A stretch of 64,000 bases of DNA from Mycosarcoma maydis. Lineage: Eukaryota; Basidiomycota; Ustilaginomycetes; Ustilaginales. The notes beneath the pieces were generated by a model that did no database searches, was not told where the DNA came from, and saw only the letters and a program-made list of their open reading frames with translations. Below, piece by piece: positions 55,585 through 64,000 of the stretch; position 1 is the stretch's first letter; every line of letters starts with the position of its first letter. A program made the translations under genes and the position numbers. The stretch covers positions 1 through 64,000 of the forward strand of contig NC_026480.1 of NCBI RefSeq assembly GCF_000328475.2, written 5' to 3'.

Positions 55585-58184
55585 CTAAAGCTTGGATGCC
55601 TCGGTCGCCTGTGGGGGAGGACCACCCTGTTCGCAGATGCGTCGCATATCTCTGAGTGCCTCAACCAAACTCTTGGCGAATTGAGTCGTCGCGTTGTTCT
55701 TGGACTCGATGCCAAACTTGAGCAGTTGCGCACCTGCAAGGTAATTGATCCCGTACGATTCGGTCGGGTAGCCAGTACCAAAACCGGTACCTGCGAATCG
55801 GTCTCCGGCACTGAGACCACTCGTGCTCAGACGCCACGACTGCGACTCGCCAAAGAGCGGGTCCGAGAATATGGCCGGCGTCTCGCCATCCTCGGCACGC
55901 AGCAGTAGGCGCAAACCAGTCATGTGTCGGTCGATACCCTTGCCTGTCGAGCTCTCGCGCGTTTGCGTGTTGTGCGACTTGGTCGCCGCCGTCAGGAGCG
56001 TGTAGAGCGTCTTAGCATCCTTACCCTCGCGAACGCCACGTACAAAATCGTACGCTTCGTCGCTGAAGGAGCGGATGACATCGGTACGGCCGTGCTTGAA
56101 CAGCCTGGTGGACGCTGTCTCGTAAGTGGATGTCTGCTGTCCATGAACCTTGGCGTAAGCAAGCTGGAGTGCCATCTGCAGGTAAGCGTCGGGACTGTGC
56201 TTGCCCACCTTTTTGATCCAGTCGGCTCCGTACTCGTTGTACCACAGCGTGCGAATGTCCGACTCCTTGGCAGCCTGCAGGGCGGCCTGCTCCGATTGCT
56301 CGATCGACTGCTTGGTCGAGTCGTCGACAGCCCATTCGAGCTTTTTCCAGCTGGCCGACTCGTTGGGCGAGCTCAGTTCGGCAGGGAAGCCAGAGCCTGG
56401 AGGAGGACATGGCTCAGCAGCGGCGTAGTCGCAAAGAATACTGGGGATAAGCGCATCACAGGGCGAGTGCTCGCCCATGATTCCTGCGCGTCCGTTCGGC
56501 TCGACCACGATTGTGAGAGCCTTGTCGAACCAGCGGTTGTGTCCACCTCGTCCGGCGCCGCTGCAGTTGCGAGCCAATGCGTCGACCCAGATGGGTGTCG
56601 CCTCGTGGGCTGGGGCAGGGTGTTCCGGGGAAAGCGCGAGTACACTCGAGTCGAGCGAGACACACAGAATGCTATCTTCGATTGAATTGATGGACTTGCG
56701 GTTGACAGGCGCCACGCTCAGCAAATGCTCGCGGGTCTGTTGGAGAATGGCCGTTTTGGAAAGGTAGAAAGGGGGATCAGCTCTGGCTCACGCTGAAAAG
56801 AATGACGTGTCTGACTTTTTTGCTCACCTTTGTCCAAGTGTCGCGGTTGTCGGAGCTCAGCACGCCGACACCGGCACCATCGCCCTTCTTGGCATCAGCG
56901 ACAATGTCCCAGAACGCCTTTTCAATCGAGTCGACGCCGAGCAAGGTGCCATCCTTGCGGATCACTTCGAGCTCGTAGTAGTTGTCACGCGCGATTACGG
57001 TGATGTGGCGTGCAACAGCAGGGTGCGGTGTCGCCGTGTTCCAGTCGTGCGGGATGGCGGGGATTCGTGTGATTCCGTAGAGGCTGCGAGCGGGACGGTT
57101 AAACCAACGGCCTGGTGGTCAGCCAGCATGTTCAGACAAAGACGAGGAAAGCAAGGGGAAAGGGAAAAGGGCGCGCAGAGTCAGCCTACTGCTCGGTTAC
57201 TCACCGAGTGTATTGGTGCATGCAGAACGGACCGGCACGAGAAGAGTCAGGCATGATATCCTCGCTGTGCCGGTACGAGCGTGAGAGAGGTGAGAGGGTA
57301 AATCAAAGCAAAGCAAAACAAGAAGAAAGAAGGAAGCAAGAGTCGTCAGCATGGTAGACGAACGGGGCGAGACTTGTAACTCGTACGCGCACACTTACTC
57401 GTCGAGACGCTTCTTGAACTGCAAGAAACGCGAAGTGAGCCAAGCGGCACGGCGAACACCCCATGCAGACTCGTCCCAGTTCTGAGAGCCAAGGCCAGCG
57501 ATGGGATAGGCATCGTGACCGCGGTGCTCGCCAAGATCGGTGGGCATGTTTTCGTCGTGCGTAAACATGAGCCACCAGTTGCTATTGATCATGAGCGGCA
57601 CGCGCCACTCGTGGTAGGCCTTTTGGAGCCACCAACGGTCGTCGAGCCAGTTATTGTCGGTGGTGCGGTCGACGTCAATGAGCCTCTGCTGCAGCTTGGC
57701 ACCGAGACCGCCTTTGGCGAGGAAGTTGTGGACCCACTGCTTGCGCTTGGCGATCTCCTCTTGTGCGGTGCTGCCTTCGAGCTTGCCCTGCTCTTCGAGC
57801 TGTCGCAAGAAAGGCGACAGAGACTTGAGGTATTTGTCAAACGTCTGCTCGAGCTTCGGCACTGGAAGACGCGGCAAGTTCTTCTGCTGGCTGAAGGTTT
57901 TTGGCTGGGTGCCCGGCGATCCGCGCCAGGGAGTGAGAGCAAACATGGCTGGCGACGACGTGTGCAAGGAACGAGGAGCTGCAACGGCGGCGCGCACGAG
58001 TAGCGAACGAGAGGAACAGAAGCGGCCAGTTGAAAGAAGCTGGGAGCATGCGGTGCGCAGCGGAAAGGACGCGAACGTTCAAGTAGAAGTGGGTCAGCGA
58101 GCGAGCAACATTGAAACACAGCTTGAGCATAGCTGAGAAGGGGACGCTTACCTCGAAACCGTTTCGTTGCCTGATCAGCAACAT
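55585..58184 (-). CDS. CAT2: Carnitine O-acetyltransferase, five exons, dual mitochondrial/peroxisomal signals
   Basis: Exons 58184-58152, 58039-57399, 57264-57205, 57083-56828 and 56736-55585. All introns are GT-AG (112, 134, 121 and 91 bases) and the phases agree throughout; the product has 713 residues. Conserved text includes LPRLPVPKLEQTFDKYL, FCMHQYTRLYGITRIP across exons 3-4, WVDALARNCSGAGRGGHNRW and the catalytic block GEHSPCDALIP (His near 420). The C terminus ends SKL (PTS1). Exon 1 plus the start of exon 2 gives an Arg/Ser-rich presequence without acidic residues after the junction (MLLIRQRNGFE, then LLSTGRFCSSRSLLVRAA). An internal Met (ATG 57946, residue 43) begins a form without it. 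Yeast Cat2 reaches mitochondria and peroxisomes in just this way. The enzyme moves acetyl units as acetylcarnitine and is needed for growth on fatty acids or acetate. Confidence 0.88.
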
Positions 58185-58333
58185 TAATACGTTCGTTCCG
58201 ATGTAGCTCAGGAACGGGCGCAGAGGCGGATGAATTGGTTGCGGTGGCTATGGATGGTGGAGGTGAACGGCGACGTGCAGCGTCGGTCACAGAGGATCGG
58301 ATGGGGCCTGTCGGGATGACCTGTACTATAACG

Positions 58334-58358
58334 AGGGAGGAGGGGGAGGGAGGAGGGG
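58334..58358 (+). other. G-rich run with quadruplex potential
   Basis: Several runs of three to five G separated by one or two bases, 150-175 bases upstream of the CAT2 start on the opposite strand. Confidence 0.4.
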
Positions 58359-58710
58359 AAAGAGGAATGTGGGGAAGGCACGTTACCAAGGTTTTGCCAA
58401 GAGGCTCTTGTGTTATTCCGGAGGTGTAGCCGAATGGGCGATCCGAGCTAACGCCAGCTGGGCGTGAGAAGCAGTTGGTCTGAAAGCGGAGGCGGTGCAA
58501 GACGGTTCTAAGAAGGAGGCGAATAAGAAGTGTTTTGTGTGCTGCGGGTGCGAATAGACGGTCACGAGTGGATGGAAGCCGACTTGTAGGCGTGCTGAAA
58601 GACGTCGTGCGGGTGCGGTTTTGGTTTTGTGTTGGTCTTGGTAAAAGTGTGCCGCAGGTGAGGGTTCTTGATTGGTGAACGTGAAAACGGATGGCCAAGT
58701 CCGAGTCGAC

Positions 58711-58740
58711 CAGAGAGAGAGGCAGAGAGAGAGAGAGAGA
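58711..58740. repeat. GA microsatellite
   Basis: AGAGAGAGAGGCAGAGAGAG-type repeat with one GGC interruption. Confidence 0.85.
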
Positions 58741-60162
58741 TGGCTCTTCAGCGCCGCTTCGCGCGTCCTTCACGATTATTCGTGATTACTGTCCACCGGT
58801 CCCTCTTACTCAGAACTGCCGGAACGAATTCGTGATTTACACCAAACACGCGCTGTCACAGTCACGAGTCCATGAGCCGTGAGCCCCGCTTCAGATCCTG
58901 TTTTCTCTTATTCAGCGTAACAACACAAAACAGAATTTCTTCTAAACACCCTTGCAATTCGCGCACACCCCTGTAGCAGTCTGTCAGCATTCAAAATTCC
59001 ATTCTACAACGTCGGCCCCGAAAGGGGCTCGACATATGATCTAACAAATAAACGATACAGAGAAGATCAGCGATGCCCCGGCAGACGGACGGCAAGATTT
59101 GAACAGAAGAGCTGCTTTCTACGGAAAGCAAATATGTTTTGCCATAAGTTATTCATATTTTGTTTTTGTTGTGAGTGGATGTATGGACGAATGGAGTCAC
59201 GAGTCTACCCGTTGCAAGCCAGATTCGTGATGCGATGGATAGGAGATGGGACACCAAAACATGTCACGGTTCGTGATTCGTGATTGTGAATGGCGTTTTA
59301 GTCTATGATTTGATATCTCGTAAAGCTTGGTCGTGCGTTTCGCTTTGTATCAGTGGGCGGTTGCTGCTGGCTGTGAGGCCTGGATGGAGGTGCTCCAAGG
59401 TGGATCAAGTCTTGGCTGGTCGAGTCACAAACTTTCAAGAGTCACAAACTTGAAAATCTTGCTCATTCCGTTCGAACAGAGTCACGAGTCGACCAGGCAA
59501 GCAACCCATACACAATTCGTGATTCTGCAAGAAATCATGAACATACAGTATCAGACACAGAAGAAATCACGAATGCGGGGAAGACAGTAGCCTTCATGCT
59601 TGTTACAAGAATTGAATTCGGCGTAAGTTCGGTCGATCTGTTTCGTCAATTACTCGTGACTGTGCCTCACAGCAGCGACGACGACTCGTGACTGTAGCGG
59701 CACTAGGAAGAGTCATAAACAACAAATTCTTCTTTGGGCTGGCAATCACAAACGGAGAGCTGCCCTGCAAGGAAAGCCAATTCACTATTTTGAATCACGA
59801 ATGTCGCGCACAGAATTCGTGGGGATTCGTGATTCTTCCCGAACAACAGCAGTCACGAGTTGCGGGGCGTCGTCAGTGGACGAGCGAGAGTCGAAAAGAG
59901 TGGCGTGAACTTGTGGCAGCGATGCAGAGCATCACTTGCGCTGTACGGTGACTATGCGCGAACACTGCAAATTTGCTTGCACGTTGGCCGCACCACTATC
60001 ACGAATCACAAATCACTAAATCGTGAATAAGTTAGTGAATCGTGAATATATTCCTTACAGCGCACGGGCGCACGTCCTTATCACATATCAGCCTGCTTGC
60101 CTCGAATCTCTCGTCCTCCTTAGTTTCGCTCTCCCTTGATAGTCACCATCACCATTCACGCA

Positions 60163-62811
60163 ATGTCGGCTCGTCGACCCTCAAACCCTTTCACTAAAAA
60201 CCAAGACGCTCCGGGCTATTATGACGACCAAGTCTCGTCCGACGAGCGTGCTCAGCTCCGCTCGCTCGCACAGCACATGCGCAAGCTCAGCATGAGCAAC
60301 AGTGCCATTTCCGACGATAGCACTGACCTCGCCTCCTGGAGAAAGTCCAACCCCGCACCGTCTGGAAGCGGAAGCAATGGCGCCCTCACACCTCGCGCCG
60401 AAGGCCGTCCTCGTCCTGTCGCAACCGATGACACTACACAAGCAGCCTCTGCCACCGCCGTCCCTGGCGCCCTCGAGCCCAGCGGCGGCCCCAAATACAC
60501 TCCTCATAGTGGAAACCTTCCCGGTCCCGACAAAGCCTACGGTGAGGATCAAGACAAGGCGACGCTCCTTTCTGGTAGTCTCGGTAAGAGCTCTTCTATG
60601 CTCAACAACGGTAAAGGCCATGGTGGCAGTGGCAGTGGCAGTGCTGATGACGACAAACACCGCGTCATGCAGCGCGCGCGTGGCGTTGTACGCACCTACA
60701 GTATGGGCCAGCAGAAGCGTCGCCCTCAAAGAATGAATGACGATCCCGTCATCCTCTCTCGTCGGATGAGCCATGACGCCGTTCAGGAGGCTCCACGTCG
60801 CTTCATTGTCGATGTTGAAGAGACCATGCGCCTCGTCCTCGAACAGGAAGACACCGATGGCAACTTTCAAATTTGCATCACCGATAGCGGCCCCAAGGTG
60901 CTCACTCTAGGCACCGCCACCAGCAATGGCTACAAAGGTTTCGACATTCGCGGCACATACATGCTTTCCAATCTTCTTCAAGAACTCGCTCTCGCTCGCG
61001 AGCATGGCCGCAAGCGTATCGTGCTTGACGAATCTCGTCTCACCGAAAACCCCGTCGATCGGCTCTCGCGCATGATCAGCCAGACCTTTTGGCACAATCT
61101 CACGCGTCGTATCGACGGTGACGGTCTTGACGCAATCCTCTCTGACCCCAAGAATCGCAGCAAATCGCAGAACCCTCGTATCTATGTTCCCGCCTCCGAG
61201 ACAGAGATGCTCCACTATTACCAAAAGGTGGCGCAGGAGCGTCCTTCCCTCAACCTCACCGTAGAATCTCTACCTGCCAACATCACTGCCGAATACACCC
61301 GCGACCTCAACGATCGCCCCGGTCTGCTTGCGCTCGCCATGCGCGACGACATTGACCCCACCACTGGCGAGAAGAAGGGTCTCAAGGGCATTCCATTCGT
61401 CGTGCCTGGTGCCCGCTTCAACGAACTCTACAACTGGGACAGCTACTTTATCTCTCTCGGTCTCGTCGTAGACAACATGATCGATCTTGCCAAGGGCACT
61501 GTCGACCACTTCATCTTTGAGATCAAGCACTATGGTAAGATCCTCAACGGCAACCGCACCTACTACCTGATGCGAGCGCAGCCTCCCTTCCTCACCGACA
61601 TGGCTCTTCAGGTCTATTCGCGACTTGACCCTGCAAATGAGACCGACAATAAGGAATGGCTGCGCAATGCGATCCAAGCCGCTATCAAGGAATACCACAC
61701 CGTCTGGATGAGCAGACCGCGATTCGACGAAAAAACCTGGCTCAGCCGTTATCGACCTGAGGGTCTTGGCGTGCCACCCGAGACCGAAGCCTCTCACTTT
61801 ACTCACATTCTCCGCCCCTACGCCGCCAAACACGGCTGCAGTGTCAATGAGTTTACGCGCAAGTACAACCACGGCGAGATCCAGGAGCCTGAGCTCGACA
61901 CCTACTTTATGCACGATCGTGCTGTTCGCGAGTCGGGCCACGATACCACGTACCGATTCGAGCACAAGTGCGCCGACCTGGCCACCATTGACCTCAACGC
62001 GCTTCTCTACAAGTACGAGATCGACATCGCCACCGCCATCCGTGAGGTCTTTGACGACCGCCTCGAGCTCGAAGACGACTTTCTCCTCCACGGTCCTTTA
62101 CCTCCTTCGCTTCTCAAAAACGGACAGGGACCTGCGCAGCCATCACGCTCCATTGAAACTCCACAGACGAGCGCAGAATGGTTCGCACGTGCCGCTCACC
62201 GCAAAGCGCAGGTGGACAAGTACCTCTGGAACGACGGCATGGGTCTGTACTTTGACTACGACACGCGACTCGAGGAACCCATCGTGTACGAGAGTGTCAC
62301 CTCCTTCTGGGCCATGTGGGCCGGTATGTCGAGCGAAGATCAAGCTGCCAAGCTGGTGCACAAGTCGCTCAAACGTTTCGAGGAGCAAGGCGGTCTCGTC
62401 TCGGGTACCGAAGACTCGCGCGGCAAGATCTCGATCGATCGACCCAATCGACAGTGGGACTGGCCTTACGCCTGGCCGCCACACAACGTGCTCGCATGGG
62501 TTGGTCTCGAACGCTATGGTTATCTCGAGGAGGCACGTCGACTCGCCTACCGATGGCTCTATATGATGACGCTCGCCTTTGTCGACTTCAACGGTACCGT
62601 CCCTGAAAAGTTCGACGCGGTCAACCTCTCGCACATGGTTGATGCTGAGTATGGCAACCAGGGTATCGACTTCAAGTGCGTTCCTCGTGAAGGTTTCGGT
62701 TGGATGAATTCAAGTTTCCAGGTCGGCCTCACCTTCCTCACCACCCACCAGCGTCGTGCTGTGGCAGCGCTGCAACATCCAGATGAATTTTTCAACGTCC
62801 GTCGTCACTAG
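60163..62811 (+). CDS. NTH1: Neutral trehalase
   Basis: ATG 60163 gives 882 residues. The regulatory N terminus has PKA-type sites (RRPS at 4-7, RRMS at 200-203) and an EF-hand-like calcium loop ([14 protein letters not shown], near 230). Both are used in yeast, where phosphorylation and 14-3-3 binding activate Nth1. The GH37 catalytic domain carries [16 protein letters not shown] near 412 and [13 protein letters not shown] near 762, the two trehalase signatures. It hydrolyses cytosolic trehalose to glucose on germination, recovery from stress or nutrient shift. No signal peptide is present, which separates it from acid trehalase. Triplets in frame upstream of 60163 are not ATG. Confidence 0.95.
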   Translation: MSARRPSNPFTKNQDAPGYYDDQVSSDERAQLRSLAQHMRKLSMSNSAISDDSTDLASWRKSNPAPSGSGSNGALTPRAEGRPRPVATDDTTQAASATAVPGALEPSGGPKYTPHSGNLPGPDKAYGEDQDKATLLSGSLGKSSSMLNNGKGHGGSGSGSADDDKHRVMQRARGVVRTYSMGQQKRRPQRMNDDPVILSRRMSHDAVQEAPRRFIVDVEETMRLVLEQEDTDGNFQICITDSGPKVLTLGTATSNGYKGFDIRGTYMLSNLLQELALAREHGRKRIVLDESRLTENPVDRLSRMISQTFWHNLTRRIDGDGLDAILSDPKNRSKSQNPRIYVPASETEMLHYYQKVAQERPSLNLTVESLPANITAEYTRDLNDRPGLLALAMRDDIDPTTGEKKGLKGIPFVVPGARFNELYNWDSYFISLGLVVDNMIDLAKGTVDHFIFEIKHYGKILNGNRTYYLMRAQPPFLTDMALQVYSRLDPANETDNKEWLRNAIQAAIKEYHTVWMSRPRFDEKTWLSRYRPEGLGVPPETEASHFTHILRPYAAKHGCSVNEFTRKYNHGEIQEPELDTYFMHDRAVRESGHDTTYRFEHKCADLATIDLNALLYKYEIDIATAIREVFDDRLELEDDFLLHGPLPPSLLKNGQGPAQPSRSIETPQTSAEWFARAAHRKAQVDKYLWNDGMGLYFDYDTRLEEPIVYESVTSFWAMWAGMSSEDQAAKLVHKSLKRFEEQGGLVSGTEDSRGKISIDRPNRQWDWPYAWPPHNVLAWVGLERYGYLEEARRLAYRWLYMMTLAFVDFNGTVPEKFDAVNLSHMVDAEYGNQGIDFKCVPREGFGWMNSSFQVGLTFLTTHQRRAVAALQHPDEFFNVRRH

Positions 62812-63156
62812 TGGGTTTTCTCTATCTCTCTCTCTCTCTCTCTCTCGCCTTGTTTGATTCCCGATTGAATTTTAAATGCATGATTTTCTTACAGGATTGC
62901 GCTGGCTACACGCTATGTGTTTCGAGGTGATAGTCATTGAGGTTCAAGACTTGCAGAAATCGAGTGGACCGGGTTGGTGCGAGGCGGCAACGTTCAAAAT
63001 AACTTAGGGGCTTTGGCGTTTAGGTGCGAGATGGTGGTTGAGGCTGGCCACTGGGTTAGGGGGAAGGCCAGAACAATCGATTGGGTTTCAGTCACAAGTT
63101 CACGCAGCTTGTTTCACGTCGGCACACGAGTGAGATGAGCAAGTTAGATCACTGGG
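62812..63156. other. Convergent 3' region
   Basis: 345 bases between trehalase and the ankyrin gene, with a CT microsatellite at 62821-62846. Nothing else seen. Confidence 0.6.
62821..62846. repeat. CT microsatellite
   Basis: TCTATCTCTCTCTCTCTCTC-type run just after the trehalase stop codon. Confidence 0.9.
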
Positions 63157-64000
63157 CTAGCCAGACTCGCAACATTGAGTCGCTTCAGAGCGAAATGGTG
63201 AAGTGGAGCGATGACCAAGTTTTTCTATGAGGCGCAAGCATGAGATGTCGGGAGCAACGTCTCGCTCGTGCCAGATGTAGTCGACCAGATGCCATTGGCG
63301 ACACTGAATTGCGAGGCGCAGGTGCGTCCGATTGAGTTTCAAGGTTATCGAGCCGACTTCCATCAGCGGAACAGTAGCAAAAATCGGAAACGATTCTTGA
63401 GCGTCGGCGTCCAAACGGGTACCGGTGACGAGAAGATGCAAGATGTGACACGATCCATTGCGAATGGCAATCTGCGCAGCCAAACCCTCTTTACAGTTTG
63501 GATCTGCGCCAAAAAGTAACAAGAGACGAGCTAGAGCATAAGCTCGGCGATGGACCGCCATCGCAAGAGGGTACCCTTGATGCGAAGAAGCATCTGCACC
63601 GTACTGAATCAGCAGGGCTAGAATCAATTCGAGGTCTTCTGGACTCGGCACCGGTCCCACTCTGCCATTAAGATTCTCGTCCGAGTCATAAAGGCTTTCA
63701 TCGCGCTTTCGCTTGCCTGAACGAGTCGCATCTGTATGTCTGGGACCATTGGCCAAGCAGAGCAACAGTTTCGAGATCCAAGAATAACCATTTGTGGCCA
63801 CACCCGGCGCTTGCGCTGTATTGCTCCAGCTTAGATTTCTCCTCTTCCGGCGTCGACTGTCGCCACCAGCCGACGGTGCCGTCACTGTTGTTGAGCTCGA
63901 AATCTCACCATCGGAGATGGTCCGGTCAATGCGTCGGAAGAGTCTCTTTGGCAATTGAGGCACTAAACGCAGCCTGGAGTGCCTGACGAACCTTGCATTG
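63157..64000 (-). CDS. Ankyrin-repeat protein, 5' end outside the window
   Basis: Frame open from the window edge (64000) to a stop at 63157, with no ATG near the edge, so the gene starts beyond the window or in an upstream exon. After a basic, Ser-rich region there are about three ankyrin-type units: LILALLIQYGADASSHQGYPLAMAVHRR, ALARLLLLFGADPNCKEG-LAAQIAIRNG and CHILHLLVTG (excerpts). They carry the helix-turn-helix spacing LLLxxGADPN. The C terminus LRLAIQCRQWHLVDYIWHER resembles a further degenerate repeat. Such proteins bind partner proteins; no specific function can be given. Confidence 0.6.
   Translation of the reverse strand, partial: NARFVRHSRLRLVPQLPKRLFRRIDRTISDGEISSSTTVTAPSAGGDSRRRKRRNLSWSNTAQAPGVATNGYSWISKLLLCLANGPRHTDATRSGKRKRDESLYDSDENLNGRVGPVPSPEDLELILALLIQYGADASSHQGYPLAMAVHRRAYALARLLLLFGADPNCKEGLAAQIAIRNGSCHILHLLVTGTRLDADAQESFPIFATVPLMEVGSITLKLNRTHLRLAIQCRQWHLVDYIWHERDVAPDISCLRLIEKLGHRSTSPFRSEATQCCESG

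Larger units (their letters stand above)
58185..60162. promoter_or_regulatory. Divergent CAT2/trehalase intergenic region
   Basis: 2 kb without a visible gene. It contains a G-rich run (58334-58358), a GA microsatellite (58711-58740), a GCCCC-GAAA-GGGGC hairpin (59015-59028) with an AGGGG stress-element core, and heptamers at 59265-59287 and 59999-60046. Confidence 0.5.

Noticed and set aside
55585..57264. Exon 4 of CAT2 beginning at the first CAG acceptor (after 57112)
   Set aside because: That acceptor puts the exon out of frame with a stop after three codons; the next CAG at 57084-57086 gives the right phase and the family reading QYTRLYGITRIP.
1..64000. tRNA or rRNA genes and transposons
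   Set aside because: Reading both strands I saw no convincing cloverleaf with a T-loop GGTTCGA context, no rRNA segment, and no transposase, reverse transcriptase or terminal repeats. A tRNAscan and a repeat-library search would settle this.

Overview
The window looks like nuclear chromosomal DNA of a smut fungus (Basidiomycota, Ustilaginaceae). Its genes are intron-poor, closely spaced on both strands and use short GT-AG introns of about 80-135 bases. Many proteins are long and serine-rich with disordered tails. An HMG-box regulator of the Prf1/Rop1 class has pheromone-response-element sequences (ACAAAGGGA) upstream, and almost every intergenic region carries a heptamer of the type ATTCACG/CGTGAAT. 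A 100-base N run and at least one probable single-base error show a draft assembly. The genus and species cannot be fixed from what I can see.

Layout. 1-2244: no convincing gene. 2245-5145 (+): a P-loop NTPase-like gene broken by two frameshifts. 5146-7646: sparse, with one possible fragment. 7647-8721 (-): ribosome assembly factor Rsa3, two exons. 9475-12470 (+): Mcm2, with an intron straight after the ATG. 12757-13873 (-): farnesyl diphosphate synthase with a one-base frameshift near its end. 14442-16631 (+): dynactin p62. 17779-22514 (-): CaMKK/Elm1-type kinase containing the gap. 24896-26095 (+): holocytochrome c synthase. 26272-29226 (-): one open frame joining a mitochondrial calcium uniporter domain to a COQ2 prenyltransferase domain. 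30160-30578 (+): small three-exon glycine-rich protein. 30723-32086 (-): Brl1/Brr6 nuclear-envelope protein. 32777-35185 (+): Oca-type tyrosine-phosphatase-like protein with a damaged active-site motif and an acidic tail. 35299-39141 (-): Bud6/Aip3. 39837-41432 (+): Hgh1. 42905-45448 (+): Zn2Cys6 regulator. 45851-48454 (-): HMG-box regulator. 50267-53440 (+): DNA polymerase delta catalytic subunit. 53553-55127 (-): peroxisomal acyl/oxalyl-CoA synthetase. 55585-58184 (-): five-exon carnitine acetyltransferase with mitochondrial and peroxisomal signals. 60163-62811 (+): neutral trehalase. 63157-end (-): partial ankyrin-repeat protein.

Most genes are ordinary housekeeping functions: replication (Mcm2, Pol3), mitochondria (HCCS, MCU-COQ2, carnitine acetyltransferase), polarity and transport (Bud6, dynactin) and ribosome/translation support (Rsa3, Hgh1). 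The most unusual item is the MCU-COQ2 open frame. Its linker is basic and contains R-x-F/Y-S motifs like those of mitochondrial presequences, so the precursor may be cut into two proteins after import. Second in interest are the regulatory neighbourhood of the HMG gene and the dispersed heptamer family.
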